A stretch of 64,000 bases of DNA from JACKDW01 sp964621785 (GCA_964621785.1 CAZUPD010000022.1:1-64000), one strand, 5' to 3'. Positions 45,314 to 57,113 are shown, counted from the stretch's first letter. Numbers and translations: made by a program. The notes: a model not told the origin generated them from the sequence alone.

Positions 45314-46001
45314 ATGGGACAGTTCATTGTCGAAATACGTGCTGCCGAGGGGGGGGACGATGCAAAACTCCTCGTCGGCGACCAGTTTGCAATCTACAAG
45401 AAGCTCGCCGACCGGGAGCATCTTTAGCGTTGAACCACTCGATAGCCGCCCCGGGTTTCTCGTGTTTCGCGTGTCCGGGAAATCCGCTGCCAAGTGGTTT
45501 CAAAACGAAGGTGGCGGGCATCGGTGGCAACGCATTCCACCGACGGAGAAACGCGGCCGCGTGCATACTTCCACGGTTACGGTTGTGGTACTCGAACAGG
45601 CACGGCCTAGCGAGGTCCAGATTGATCCGCGAGACCTCGAGATCACCTATTCCCGCGGGAGTGGGCCTGGCGGTCAGCATCGCAATAAAACCGAGACGGC
45701 TGTCCGCATTCGTCATACTCCAACTGGCCTGTGCGTCCGGGTCGACGGAGGTCGCAGTCAAACGGACAATCGAGAACGGGGAATGATGCTGTTACAAACG
45801 CGACTGCTGGCACAGCAACGCGAGCGCGTGCGAAAGAAGCGGGAACAAGCCCGTCGAAGCCAAGCCGGTTCGGGGATGCGTGGCGACAAAATCCGCACCA
45901 TACAAGTGCGCAACGATGTGGTCATCGACCATCGTCGGGGGACGCGAATGTCCTATCGCCGCTACGCTCGCGGACTTCTCGGAGACCTCGTAACGAGCTA
46001 A
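45314..46001 (+). CDS. RF1-like release factor lacking domain 1; +1 frameshift at CTT TAG
   Basis: Two overlapping frames make one release factor. The first (45314-45424, 37 codons) reads MGQFIVEIRAAEGGDDAKLL, the start of RF domain 2 (EIRAGTGGDEA in RF1), and stops at TAG 45425-45427. In the +1 frame from 45426 the protein continues without loss of homology for 191 more residues: GGGHRWQRIPPTEKRGRVH (residues 66-84), the catalytic GSGPGGQHRNKTET (GGQ 119-121), and SGMRGDKIRT plus VVIDHR of the last domain. The fused product is 228 residues, about 130 shorter than RF1, and lacks domain 1. PPT at 75-77 is the RF1-type PxT anticodon mimic for UAA/UAG. A programmed +1 frameshift is the best reading; a simple mutation or sequencing error remains possible. 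Confidence 0.85.
45413..45428 (+). promoter_or_regulatory. Candidate programmed +1 frameshift site (GGGAG-CAT-CTT-TAG-C)
   Basis: The slippery codon CTT (45422-45424) is followed by the in-frame stop TAG and then C. It is preceded at three bases' distance by the Shine-Dalgarno-like CGGGAG (45413-45418). This is the geometry of the E. coli prfB site (AGGGGG-TAT-CTT-TGA-C), except for the stop codon. Slippage of peptidyl-tRNA from CTT to TTT would place AGC in the A site, restoring the downstream frame. Confidence 0.75.
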
Positions 46002-46225
46002 GCGGGACCGAGCCCGGCTGTTCGGAGAGCTTGTAGCGTCCGGTCAGCCGGCTTCGAATATACATAGAAAGAAGTAGCAACGAGTTGGCCAAGTTACATC
46101 GTTTATAGTGTGACTTGATTACTTTCGCACGAACAACAACTCATCATTGTGTTGATTGACCTTGACAGGTTCGTGCTATTTTTACAAACTGATAATCGGC
46201 TGAAACCTGCTGAAAGGAATGTGCG

Positions 46226-46405
46226 ATGAGTGACGTAATCATTGTTTATGGAGGTGAAAAGTGTGGTTGGACAAAAAAGCAACTGGAATACTTTGATGAA
46301 CATGGTATTCCTTACGAATTTAGGGACTGCGATAAAGGAGAAGGACGGGAGGGCATCACAGCCTACCCCACGCTCGATAATGTGGTTGGCTACCACGAGT
46401 TGTAA
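46226..46405 (+). CDS. Small glutaredoxin-like protein, AT-rich gene
   Basis: A 59-residue frame with a good AAAGGA site eight bases upstream reads MSDVIIVYGGEKCGWTKKQ, a thioredoxin-fold start with a monothiol CxxT motif (Cys13-Gly-Trp-Thr16). It continues to the cis-proline segment TAYPT (Pro48). It ends at VVGYHEL, so the last helix of a normal glutaredoxin (about 80 residues) is missing or very short. Codon use (GAA, AAA, GAT, TTT, GGT) is clearly more AT-rich than the neighbours, which suggests horizontal acquisition, perhaps from a phage. It would act as a thiol-disulfide exchange or glutathione-linked protein. It lies 225 bases after the release factor gene. Confidence 0.7.
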   Translation: MSDVIIVYGGEKCGWTKKQLEYFDEHGIPYEFRDCDKGEGREGITAYPTLDNVVGYHEL

Positions 46406-46491
46406 TGTGGACACTCGATCCGCATTGTAACGATTCAATCGATCGATGTTGAACCGCTTTAGGCGTGTGCAATATCGGTTGCAAGATCATG

Positions 46492-49665
<3,174 letters not shown>

Positions 49666-49666
49666 A

Positions 49667-51250
49667 TCAATCGACCCGGCCGTGCCAAAACCACCGGTCG
49701 CGCGCGCGGTCAAAGTAGATCCAGCGCAATTCTCCGGTCGCCATGAGGGCGTAATAGTACGCCCGTTGTACGGTCCGAACCCACCAGCCGCCACTGATTT
49801 CGAATGGCCCGTAGAGTCTTCTCACTGCAACTGGACAGCGTTTTTCTTTCGGGTGTGTACTGGCGGGGAGGCACCACAATCCATCTTCGGGAGGAGGGCG
49901 TGGTGGCAGGGGAAACGGGCGTGCAAAGACCTCGCGGACCATCGGCAAGCCCTGCTCGTAGGGATTGTTGGCCGGGAGCTCGGCGACCTTCGGCTGTGTG
50001 ATCGAAGAGACAGGTTCCCAAGTGAAGCTCGCCTCTGGCAAGTGCGCAGGGTTGAGGGTTGCACGGGTGACAGCTGCATCGCCAAACAGGGCACGCAAAC
50101 GTGCAAGTGCAAGCGAAGCATTTCGAGGATCGCGTTTGGGCGGCGTGTCGAGCAATCCAACTTGGGCCGCGTCACAGGTGGTCGCAGAGGCTTCAAACCG
50201 CATGTTGGCGACCGCAGCGGGCAAGTCGATCTGATCGAGTCGTAACCGCAAAAGCTCGAGCACCTGCATCAAGTCACAGGTCGGCTCCGCAGGCTCGAGC
50301 GTTGTGGTGACAGCTTCGTCGCGATCGAGGTGGTCGAGTTCAAAGCAAACGCTGAGCGATTCGAGTTTTTGTGTACGTGCAATAATTTGAGCCAACAGGG
50401 CGTGGAGTGCCCCCTTGGCGACAAATAACAGGCGTTGACGATGGTCGTCAGGCGGATCGAGTTCGACCGCGACCGCGAGTGGCGGCTCGGGGAGGGTCGG
50501 CTGCAACGGGGCGAAGGTTGTTCCGCGATACAGTGCATGTAGTTCGGCCGCCTGGGTCCCAAACCTCGATCGGAGCTCCGGTGCGGGAAGACGCAAAAAG
50601 TCACCCAAGGTGTGCACGCCGAGCATGCCGAGGCCCCGCCGAAGCTTGCGTGGAAACGACAGATCGTCGAGGGACACACGGGCCGTTGCCGCCTGTTCGG
50701 CTGCGGGCGTATCGAGCACCCATGTCGGTTGTTGGATCCGTCCCCAGCGCGCGAGCACTCGGGTGCCGTGCCGCGTAAATCCGACGACCACCGAGCACAC
50801 GAGTTGGGGCAGTGAGAGGGCCTCACGCAAACTCGTGTGGATCTGCTGACACCAGTTGTCGAGCGAGCCAAACAGTTTGGTCAGGCCCTCGGGATCGAGC
50901 CAAAATAACCCGGGCGTGTGGGAGCAGGGCTCGACGCGGGGGGTACAGGTCAACAGGGCGTGAAGTGCAGTATCCTGTGCTTGTACAATGAGTTCGGGAG
51001 GACAGACTGCAGCCCGCAAGCCCGACGCGAGGGTCGATGCCGCGGCGAATCGCATACCGATGTGAATGCGTTCCCGCGCAGCCGCCCGATTGAGTTCCAA
51101 CACCCGACCTGTGGCGAGCTCGCGGTCCAATACAACGACCGGAGCCTTTCGCCACGAGGGACGCTCGCGCAACAACAACTGCAGCGCGAGCGAGGGAATC
51201 GACACACAGGCGAGTCTGTGCACACGAGTGCCAGAAACGGCGTCAGGCAT
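49667..51250 (-). CDS. imuB: ImuB, Y-family polymerase-like protein without the catalytic residues
   Basis: The 527-residue protein has the Y-family architecture: palm/fingers, a helix-hairpin-helix (LGMLGVHTLGDFLRLP) and a little-finger region (LPEPPLAVAVELDPP). The catalytic acidic motif near the N-terminus is replaced (LACVSIPSLALQLLLRER), as in known ImuB proteins, which are inactive as polymerases but bind the beta clamp and DnaE2. The start at 51250 follows GAGGCGAT; the Met at 51286 is an alternative. It lies between imuA and dnaE2 in one operon. Confidence 0.93.
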   Translation of the reverse strand: MPDAVSGTRVHRLACVSIPSLALQLLLRERPSWRKAPVVVLDRELATGRVLELNRAAARERIHIGMRFAAASTLASGLRAAVCPPELIVQAQDTALHALLTCTPRVEPCSHTPGLFWLDPEGLTKLFGSLDNWCQQIHTSLREALSLPQLVCSVVVGFTRHGTRVLARWGRIQQPTWVLDTPAAEQAATARVSLDDLSFPRKLRRGLGMLGVHTLGDFLRLPAPELRSRFGTQAAELHALYRGTTFAPLQPTLPEPPLAVAVELDPPDDHRQRLLFVAKGALHALLAQIIARTQKLESLSVCFELDHLDRDEAVTTTLEPAEPTCDLMQVLELLRLRLDQIDLPAAVANMRFEASATTCDAAQVGLLDTPPKRDPRNASLALARLRALFGDAAVTRATLNPAHLPEASFTWEPVSSITQPKVAELPANNPYEQGLPMVREVFARPFPLPPRPPPEDGLWCLPASTHPKEKRCPVAVRRLYGPFEISGGWWVRTVQRAYYYALMATGELRWIYFDRARDRWFWHGRVD

Positions 51251-51314
51251 AGACGTATCGCCTCGCACACACGATTTCGTCGACATCGGGACTCACACAA
51301 GTGGGACGCGTCGG

Positions 51315-52025
51315 TCAGCCGAGGCCCCAAGGTCCGCGTCGAGGGCAGGGTGGAAGTGTTTGCCGATGCCCAGACTTGTCCTTGAGAACCTTGGTGTGGA
51401 TATCAAAACCAGTGTTCATACATGTTTTTCCGACGGACGGAGGACTGTGACGGGAAACCCGAGTGGGGGCGATCCGGAGGTTGACGAGGGGGCCGAGGGA
51501 GTTCACGTGATCGCGTTTACGCGTGATCACAACCAAACGACTGCGGTGCAGACGGGCCAACCCTTGCAGGCGAGCCTGCCAGTTGGCTTTTCCGCATGAC
51601 TGTTCAGACAAATCGATGACGATCAGTCCAAATGCGCCCGAGCGTAGGAGAATTTCAGCCGCACGCGGGAGCCCGCGACGGCCGTGGGATGGGTCGATGT
51701 GGAGAACGATCAACGCCGAGAGGTCGACGCCAGATGCCGCGAGGTCGGGAGGAAACAGCGGGCCATTGGTCGGTTGAATCCACGCAGTTGTTTCCCCATC
51801 GAGTTGAGCCTGACGCACGATTGCGGTCGCGGTTGTCATGCGCGCACTCGCACCATCACCCGAAATCTCGAGCAGTTTTCCAGGTTGAGCAAGTTGCCCG
51901 AGCGAAATGGCCGAATGACCAGATTCGCGCTCCGAAGCACCTCCCGCAACTTCCAGCTCTTGGGCCCGAACAACCCCAGAAGTTTCCCAATCACCACCTA
52001 CAACACATTTTCCCGACTCACCCAT
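51315..52025 (-). CDS. imuA: ImuA, RecA-like mutasome accessory protein
   Basis: The 236-residue protein matches ImuA, a degenerate RecA-fold protein that works with ImuB and DnaE2 in mutagenic repair. The Walker A position reads SGDGASARMTTA (about residues 55-66) without the Gly-Lys-Ser/Thr of an active ATPase. The middle core SALIVLHIDPSHGRRGLPRA, with RSGAFGLIVIDL, matches the RecA-like strand order. The C-terminal tail is basic. It is the first gene of the cassette. No clear LexA box was recognised in the AT-rich 190-base region upstream. Confidence 0.88.
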   Translation of the reverse strand: MGESGKCVVGGDWETSGVVRAQELEVAGGASERESGHSAISLGQLAQPGKLLEISGDGASARMTTATAIVRQAQLDGETTAWIQPTNGPLFPPDLAASGVDLSALIVLHIDPSHGRRGLPRAAEILLRSGAFGLIVIDLSEQSCGKANWQARLQGLARLHRSRLVVITRKRDHVNSLGPLVNLRIAPTRVSRHSPPSVGKTCMNTGFDIHTKVLKDKSGHRQTLPPCPRRGPWGLG

Positions 52026-52218
52026 GGAGTCTTGATGATACTGAATAAAAAGTCAGTTGTTAAGTAAAACGTAATTCAAATTGCATTAAAATCTATGAAA
52101 TAATCGCTCCACTGCTTGGAAACACCCATTGCTCAAACCTGCCCCTTCGTGCTCATTCTGGCTCATCGGGCAGAACTGACCAGTATGCACATTCGCTCCA
52201 CTCTGTGCATTTTCGGTC

Positions 52219-53028
52219 CTAGGGCGTAGCGATTGTGAGCACTCTGTGTCCCGTCTCTGTCACTTCAATTGTATGTTCAAACTGCGCCGATGGTGAACCG
52301 TCTTCTGTCACCACGGTCCATCCATCGTCGAGCGTCACCAGCCGTGGATTGCCGATGGTCAACATCGGTTCGATCGTAAAGGTCATCCCCGGGCGCAGTC
52401 GCAAGCCGCACCCAGCACGGCCGATGTGGGATACATGTGGGTACATATGCATGCTTCGGCCGATGCCGTGACCGCCAAACTGCTCGACAACTCCACATTC
52501 AAACCGTCGCGCGATCTCCAAGATTGCGGCTCCAATGTCTCCTAAGCGCGCTCCTGGCCGAACCACAGCGATTCCGGCATCGAGACAGGCACGAGCAGCC
52601 TGAGTGACCCGGAGGGCATCTCCTGTGACTTCGCCGATCGCAAACGTCGCCGACGTATCCCCGTGAAATCCGTCGAGGCAACTCGTGACGTCGACATTGA
52701 TGATGTCCCCACCTTTCAAGACCCGTTGCCGTCTGGGAATTCCATGGCACACGACTTCATTTACACTTGTACATACAGCGGCTGGAAAGCCCTTGTAGCC
52801 GAGTTGACTTGGCCGTGCCCCGCGGCGCGCGGTGTCTTCCCGCACCCACGCATCGATGTCGGCTGTCGAGATTCCCTCACGCAGTCGCGTTCCAATATGG
52901 GCGAGGGTCCGCGCGGCGCACTGCCCCGCTCGTGACATGGCCAAACGTTCAGAAACACTATGAATCACAACTGGCATGTCCAAATCGTTAGACGGACGGC
53001 CTGTCTGCGTCCAATACCGTTTAAGCAT
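52219..53028 (-). CDS. map: Methionine aminopeptidase, type I
   Basis: The 269-residue enzyme removes N-terminal Met from new proteins. The five metal ligands of the pita-bread fold can be seen: Asp in NVDVTSC, Asp in FHGDTSATF, His in GGHGIGR, Glu in TIEPML and Glu in QFEHTIEV. The His of VVCHGIP is also in place. The family start usually lies near MPVVIHS (Met at 52977), but the longer frame to 53028 is kept because neither has a strong ribosome-binding site. It is a second-copy or solitary map gene; no secY/adk neighbours are present. It is divergent from the LysR-like gene. Confidence 0.93.
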   Translation of the reverse strand: MLKRYWTQTGRPSNDLDMPVVIHSVSERLAMSRAGQCAARTLAHIGTRLREGISTADIDAWVREDTARRGARPSQLGYKGFPAAVCTSVNEVVCHGIPRRQRVLKGGDIINVDVTSCLDGFHGDTSATFAIGEVTGDALRVTQAARACLDAGIAVVRPGARLGDIGAAILEIARRFECGVVEQFGGHGIGRSMHMYPHVSHIGRAGCGLRLRPGMTFTIEPMLTIGNPRLVTLDDGWTVVTEDGSPSAQFEHTIEVTETGHRVLTIATP

Positions 53029-53083
53029 GAGGGCTACCGGCCCAACTACACCACCGTCCGTGCGTCGGTGTTAGACTCGAAGG

Positions 53084-53392
53084 ATGTCACTCGTGCAGAT
53101 CGAGTCGTTCGTCGCTGTTGCTGAGGAGGGCCATCTCGGCCGCGCCGCCGCCCGCTTGCATATCAGTCAGCCGCCATTGACGCGACGGATCCAAGCCCTG
53201 GAGCATGAACTCGGTGTCACTCTGTTTCGCCGGACGCCACGCGGGATGGAACTTTTACCGCCCGCGAACGCGATCCTCCCAACCGCGCTCAACATTCTGG
53301 CCCAAGTCGATCAGGTGCGACGCCTCGCCCGAATCGAGCCTACGCAGCCCCCCGTGGCGATCGAATCGTCCCGTCCCAAGAATCATGTGTAA
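53084..53392 (+). CDS. LysR-type DNA-binding domain alone
   Basis: The 102-residue product is a LysR winged helix-turn-helix (MSLVQIESFVAVAEEGHLGRAAARLHISQPPLTRRIQALE) with the linker helix to about residue 90 (ANAILPTALNILAQVDQVRR), and then a stop codon. Typical LysR regulators are about 300 residues because they carry an effector-binding domain, which is absent here. No frameshifted continuation is seen downstream. It is either a functional single-domain regulator or a truncated pseudogene. It is divergent from map. Confidence 0.75.
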   Translation: MSLVQIESFVAVAEEGHLGRAAARLHISQPPLTRRIQALEHELGVTLFRRTPRGMELLPPANAILPTALNILAQVDQVRRLARIEPTQPPVAIESSRPKNHV

Positions 53393-53447
53393 CTGCAACT
53401 TTTACCGAAGAATCGACGAGACCCATTCCACAAGTTTGTAGCGACAT

Positions 53448-53469
53448 TATTTTGAGCTCGCTCAAAATA
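53448..53469. terminator. 10-bp-stem palindrome between convergent small genes
   Basis: TATTTTGAGC and GCTCAAAATA form a perfect 10-bp inverted repeat with TC between them, and the AT ends serve as T-tracts for either strand. A GATGCCG/CGGCATC stem follows at about 53473-53498. The position between the LysR-like gene and the convergent 66-residue gene fits a bidirectional terminator. Confidence 0.6.
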
Positions 53470-53518
53470 GACGATGCCGACCTGTATCGGCCGGCATCAG
53501 CTTCGGAATCCCGACTAC

Positions 53519-53719
53519 CTACTCGGCAGCGTCTGCCAGCTCATCTCCATTTGCCCGAAGGTCGCTGCTCACCAGCTGGATGAGCTCCGACGACAGGCTG
53601 ATGATCTGGTCCGTGGTGTATCCCTGATCCCGCATGTGGCGAAACAGGGACCGGGCGAGGATGTTGACCGCCCGTGCCGGCTCCCCTTGTTTGATGCTTG
53701 TCTGACGTGCGGGTTGCAT
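53519..53719 (-). CDS. Small conserved-looking protein of 66 residues
   Basis: The 66-residue product has a strong ribosome-binding site (AGAGAAGG about six bases before the ATG) and a helical core reading ARAVNILARSLFRHMRDQGYT, then TDQIISLSSELIQLVSSDL. There is no signal peptide. It looks like a small helix-turn-helix or adaptor protein, but I do not recognise the family. A GGGTGCC/GGCACCC hairpin (53737-53753) lies in its leader and might modulate translation. Confidence 0.65.
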   Translation of the reverse strand: MQPARQTSIKQGEPARAVNILARSLFRHMRDQGYTTDQIISLSSELIQLVSSDLRANGDELADAAE

Positions 53720-54189
53720 TGCCTTCTCTCTTCCGTGGGTGCCCGCGGCACCCGTCCCGAGATGATGAAACAGGTTTGTAGGGAATCACCAGGACTATTC
53801 GCAGCCTAATTTTTGACCTGTGAGCTCACTAACGATTCCAGCCAGGAGTCCGTTTTGGGGCAAGAGATTGCACATCCCGGTGAGCAGCAATTAACACCAT
53901 CCCAACCGCAGGCCCGCTTGCTCGAGTCACCGTCGCGGCGGCTGTGCACAGCCCTGCTGTGCCCCTCATTCCCACAATGGTTCGTCCAGACCCCACCTTC
54001 AGAACCCTAACGCAGTTGCTCGATCTTTTTCAGATCAGATCGCAGTGGCTCCTTCGCCCAAAATCGCGTCCGCCGACATCCCGCCCGTCCGGTATGCGAC
54101 TGCACCCGACGAGTTTCCGGCGAACACTCAAATCGCACCAGGTAAAATTTTGGCGAAAACGATGTAGAAGCAATTTTTTTTTTGTCCGC
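53720..54189. other. Intergenic region without recognisable gene
   Basis: The 470-base gap carries the leader hairpin at 53737-53753 for the small gene and a run of ten or so T residues near 54174-54183. Short open frames are present but none has a ribosome-binding site or protein-like composition. Confidence 0.5.
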
Positions 54190-54564
54190 TCAACGTCTGG
54201 GACGTTTCTCGGACAGGTTGTTTCCATCGAGGGAGAGCTCGCCACGGAGGAATCGAAGCAACACGTCGAGATGCTGCCAGCGGGTCACCGGCATCTGGTT
54301 GAAGGCAATGCCGAGCTGAAACTCCTCGCCGATCGGCGTGCACCACATCACCCTTCCAGACATCTCAACCGTGTCACTTTCGGCCCAATCCAGCACCAGT
54401 CGCAGCCCGAGCGTCACCTCTGTTCGCTGGGCAACCGGCCGGTCGGTGTAGACTGAAATCCCGCTCGCGGTCAGGTCGTAGGTCCTGCCAGAAATCGGAT
54501 TGCGACCTGGTTCCTCGATGATGGCCTCGAGGTCACAAACAAACTTGTTGGGCGCACGCTCCAT
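54190..54564 (-). CDS. PilZ domain protein
   Basis: The 124-residue product from the ATG at 54564 matches the PilZ beta-barrel, including the DLTASGISVYTD motif (the DxSxxG signature), the preceding VCDLEAII strand and GIAFNQMP. PilZ domains bind cyclic di-GMP. The usual N-terminal RxxxR motif is not clear (ERAPNK), so binding may be weak. The open frame extends upstream to 54660, but that part is Cys/His/Arg-rich and outside the domain. Myxobacteria have many such single-domain PilZ proteins, often linked to motility or polysaccharide control; no partner gene is seen. Confidence 0.85.
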   Translation of the reverse strand: MERAPNKFVCDLEAIIEEPGRNPISGRTYDLTASGISVYTDRPVAQRTEVTLGLRLVLDWAESDTVEMSGRVMWCTPIGEEFQLGIAFNQMPVTRWQHLDVLLRFLRGELSLDGNNLSEKRPRR

Positions 54565-54960
54565 TCGCAGACCAAGATTAGCAACTCTACGTCGACAAGG
54601 CACGTGGTGGTCCGCGTGTGGATCATGAAGACACATGGCGAAAGAGACATACACGCGCATCGGGTCGCCCCGATACCCCTCCGCCGACGATCTCTATTGC
54701 ATGTCTCTTGGGTCATGTTTTTTCACTCAGCCGTCGGCCCGCAACACGCTCCGTCGACGCTGTTTCTCTATGTCTCTTAGAGCATAAACGTATCAAACGG
54801 CGGTCAGACCGATCCCTACGCTCCACTCGTCAGTCTTACCGGACGCGTTGTGATACCCGGAAGGCGCCTTACAAAGCGTAATCGCGTACATTCGCTGCCG
54901 AGCTGCCGACCCCTAGTGCCCGCCACGGTTAGCCTCAATGGAGCTGGTGAACACCCCTCG
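54565..54960. other. Gap with no recognised gene
   Basis: I see no convincing gene, tRNA or repeat in this stretch of about 400 bases. The PilZ promoter should lie in its left part. The right part borders the stop codon of the convergent-facing secreted protein gene. Confidence 0.4.
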
Positions 54961-55596
54961 CTAGCTCGGGGCACGCACGCGCGTCGACGGGCTTTTCGGA
55001 AACGCGAGCGCAGTCAACCCTTCGAGAAGCGCGGTAATCTCCTGTAATCGCACCCAGGTTTGAACCTGCTTGTCTGGCGGAAGTTGACCTAACTCGAGGG
55101 TCAGCAGGCACTCGAGTCGCTCGTAGTAAAGACCCGTGACTTCGGCGAGGAGGCGATGGCGAGCTGACTGCAGATCGAGGCCGGTTTGGGCGACGCGCAA
55201 CTCGTTGACGTCGAAGACAAGCCGGTCGAGGTGCCAGCTCGCCCGCACCGCAAACGCTCGGCCAGCCCCTTGATCCTCGGATAGTTCGTCGGCAGTGCCG
55301 GCCTCTTGGCCCAATTTCCACCCCCGGTCGTTGGCGATATCGACCTCGGCCCGAACCTCCGGAAGAAGGGCCGCGGTGCGTACGCGGCGCAGCCATTTTC
55401 GCGTCTGCATGGGATGAAGTTGCATCTGCATGATCGCAGCCTTTTGGACCCGGGCAATGCTGGGGCCGGTCGGGAGTTGTGCGATGAGTTTGTCGATCGA
55501 GACGGTCGCGGAGATGTCGGTCGGGACGGGCGGCGGTACCGGGGGAGCAGGGGAGAAGACTGTGTAGATCGTGAGCAAAATAATTTGTAAGTACAT
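54961..55596 (-). CDS. Exported protein of unknown function
   Basis: The 211-residue product from the ATG at 55596 has a signal sequence (MYLQIILLTIYTVFS) and a Pro-rich linker (PAPPVPPPVP). A mostly helical mature domain follows, with ARVQKAAIMQMQLHP and RHRLLAEVTGLYYERLECLL as long amphipathic helices. This could be a coiled-coil envelope protein of the outer-membrane-efflux adaptor sort, but no family was recognised. It starts one base after the stop of the upstream gene, so the two form an operon. Confidence 0.65.
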   Translation of the reverse strand: MYLQIILLTIYTVFSPAPPVPPPVPTDISATVSIDKLIAQLPTGPSIARVQKAAIMQMQLHPMQTRKWLRRVRTAALLPEVRAEVDIANDRGWKLGQEAGTADELSEDQGAGRAFAVRASWHLDRLVFDVNELRVAQTGLDLQSARHRLLAEVTGLYYERLECLLTLELGQLPPDKQVQTWVRLQEITALLEGLTALAFPKSPSTRVRAPS

Positions 55597-55597
55597 G

Positions 55598-56323
55598 CTA
55601 ATTATCCTTCGGGTGGGATGGGCAGACCGCAGCCCGCAATGCCGAAACTTCGAGGGCTTGCAGCTGCGGCACGGTTGTGTGTAGGGCAAATTGCTTGACC
55701 GATGGGCGTTGGCGTAGACGAGCTAAACTGGCGACTAGACCCACTTTCGGGGCAAATCCAAGGTCGACCGAGACAACGAACGTAAACGTTTGTTGGGACG
55801 CGATACCGATGTGTCGACGGTCTGCGCGAATCTGTAGGACCAGGTTTGCCTGCAGTGGCGTGGGTCGGCGGAGTTTGGGGCGTTGTTGTGTTGGGCAACT
55901 GATCGAGGCCCGAGCCTCGCACGGGCGAAAGACCCAGCGGAGATGTGACGCGTCGAGCACGGGTAGCCAGCCGTCGGCGGAACATGTTGGCGCGACAACC
56001 CGGGGAAGCGCGAGCAACCCCTCCTGCTCGCGCGGGTCGAGTGGGGTTGCCGTAGTCTCGCCGCGTCGCAGGAGGTAGGTCGAGTTGGTTGATGCTACAA
56101 CGAGAGTGTCGGGGCCAAAAAAACGACCACGGCGGATCCGCGGGCGACCGTCTGGAAACGTCACCGGGGCGAGGCACGAATCGGTCGAGCGCCGATCCCA
56201 GCAGATCCAGATGCGATCGGCCTCGAGGATCGCCCATGTACCATCGGCGCCGGCGATCGCAGGCCCGGGCTCCGAGGTCGATTGCGTGAGAACCGCAATC
56301 ATCAGGATGGCGAGTCGGCCCAT
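55598..56323 (-). CDS. Secreted protein of unknown function
   Basis: The 241-residue product begins MGRLAILMIAVLTQS, a short signal sequence, and continues with beta-rich sequence (DGTWAILEADRIWICWD, FFGPDTLVVAS) and six Cys residues. It looks like a small beta-propeller-like or lectin-like envelope protein, but no family was recognised. The frame is open upstream to 56668, but that part is Arg-rich and lacks homology. It overlaps nothing and is coupled to the next gene by a one-base gap. Confidence 0.6.
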   Translation of the reverse strand: MGRLAILMIAVLTQSTSEPGPAIAGADGTWAILEADRIWICWDRRSTDSCLAPVTFPDGRPRIRRGRFFGPDTLVVASTNSTYLLRRGETTATPLDPREQEGLLALPRVVAPTCSADGWLPVLDASHLRWVFRPCEARASISCPTQQRPKLRRPTPLQANLVLQIRADRRHIGIASQQTFTFVVSVDLGFAPKVGLVASLARLRQRPSVKQFALHTTVPQLQALEVSALRAAVCPSHPKDN

Positions 56324-56567
56324 GGCGATGTTGTTCGGCTCCCAAGCCTCGGTGTTGCGGCGCGTTGCACAAAAGCGTCGCAATAAGGCCTGTAATCGAG
56401 TCGCGCCGGTGCGCGGTGTCAGGCCCGCACTCACTGGAATCGGGCTGAATCGGGCCGATCGAGCTCGAAACAGCCATTTCCGTCTACAAATTTGCAACAG
56501 ACAGCGGTGCCTGAGAGTTGGCGCCGCGGGGTCGGAAGACACTGTTACACTCGTGCCGATTCTCCCC

Positions 56568-57110
56568 ATGACCGCAGTCCGTGCGCCACATCGTCTCCGC
56601 AACATCCGGCTCGCCGGGTTGCTCGTCTGCGTCGCTTCATCCGCCTGCGCCGGAGGCTGGCGTGGCAACGGCGATACCTACTTCAAGACCGATACCGACG
56701 AGACGACCTATCGCTTCGGTAATCCGGGTAGCGGGTGGAACCCGGTCAAGGAAAAGGGGTCGCAAGTCGCCTGGAGTCACAGCAGCTTGCCGGCGTTGAT
56801 CCAGCTGCAAGCCCAGTGTGATCGCCACGGCGACAGCTCGCTCGAACAGTTCACCGATCATCTCCACATCGATTTTCGCGAGTGGAAAGTCGAGTCCCAA
56901 AAGCCCGAGACGTTGGCTGGTCGAGATGCACTACGAACGGTCGTCGTGGCATCGCTCGACGGTGGATACGAAATGAAGCTCGAGCTTGTGGTGCTGAAAA
57001 AAAACGGCTGTCTGTTCGACCTTCACCTGATGGCCGCGCCGTCGGCCTTCGAGCAGGCACGCCCGGCCTTCGCCCAGGTCGTCGCCGGCTTCAACTTCCC
57101 AGTGGAGTAG
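56568..57110 (+). CDS. Lipoprotein at the head of the Mla-type operon
   Basis: The 180-residue product starts at an ATG at 56568 and has a lipoprotein signal (ASSACAGG). The mature part has beta-sheet character (TTYRFGNPGSGWNPV, YEMKLELVVLKK) and one Cys near the C-terminus (KNGCLFDLH). It ends four bases before the permease gene, so it is part of the same operon. The family is not recognised. Position suggests an accessory lipoprotein of a lipid-transport system, comparable in place to MlaA or MlaC, but sequence does not support either name. Confidence 0.7.
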   Translation: MTAVRAPHRLRNIRLAGLLVCVASSACAGGWRGNGDTYFKTDTDETTYRFGNPGSGWNPVKEKGSQVAWSHSSLPALIQLQAQCDRHGDSSLEQFTDHLHIDFREWKVESQKPETLAGRDALRTVVVASLDGGYEMKLELVVLKKNGCLFDLHLMAAPSAFEQARPAFAQVVAGFNFPVE

Positions 57111-57113
57111 GAC

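Noticed and set aside
45314..46001. Release factor gene as a simple pseudogene caused by a frameshift mutation
   Set aside because: Not fully excluded, but the break falls exactly at a prfB-like slippery site with the right spacing, and the homology on both sides is intact and continuous.
52026..52218. LexA box upstream of imuA
   Set aside because: The region is AT-rich but no convincing palindromic LexA-type site was recognised by eye.
54565..54960. Possible tRNA or small RNA gene
   Set aside because: No cloverleaf with a conserved T-arm or a clear terminator could be seen.
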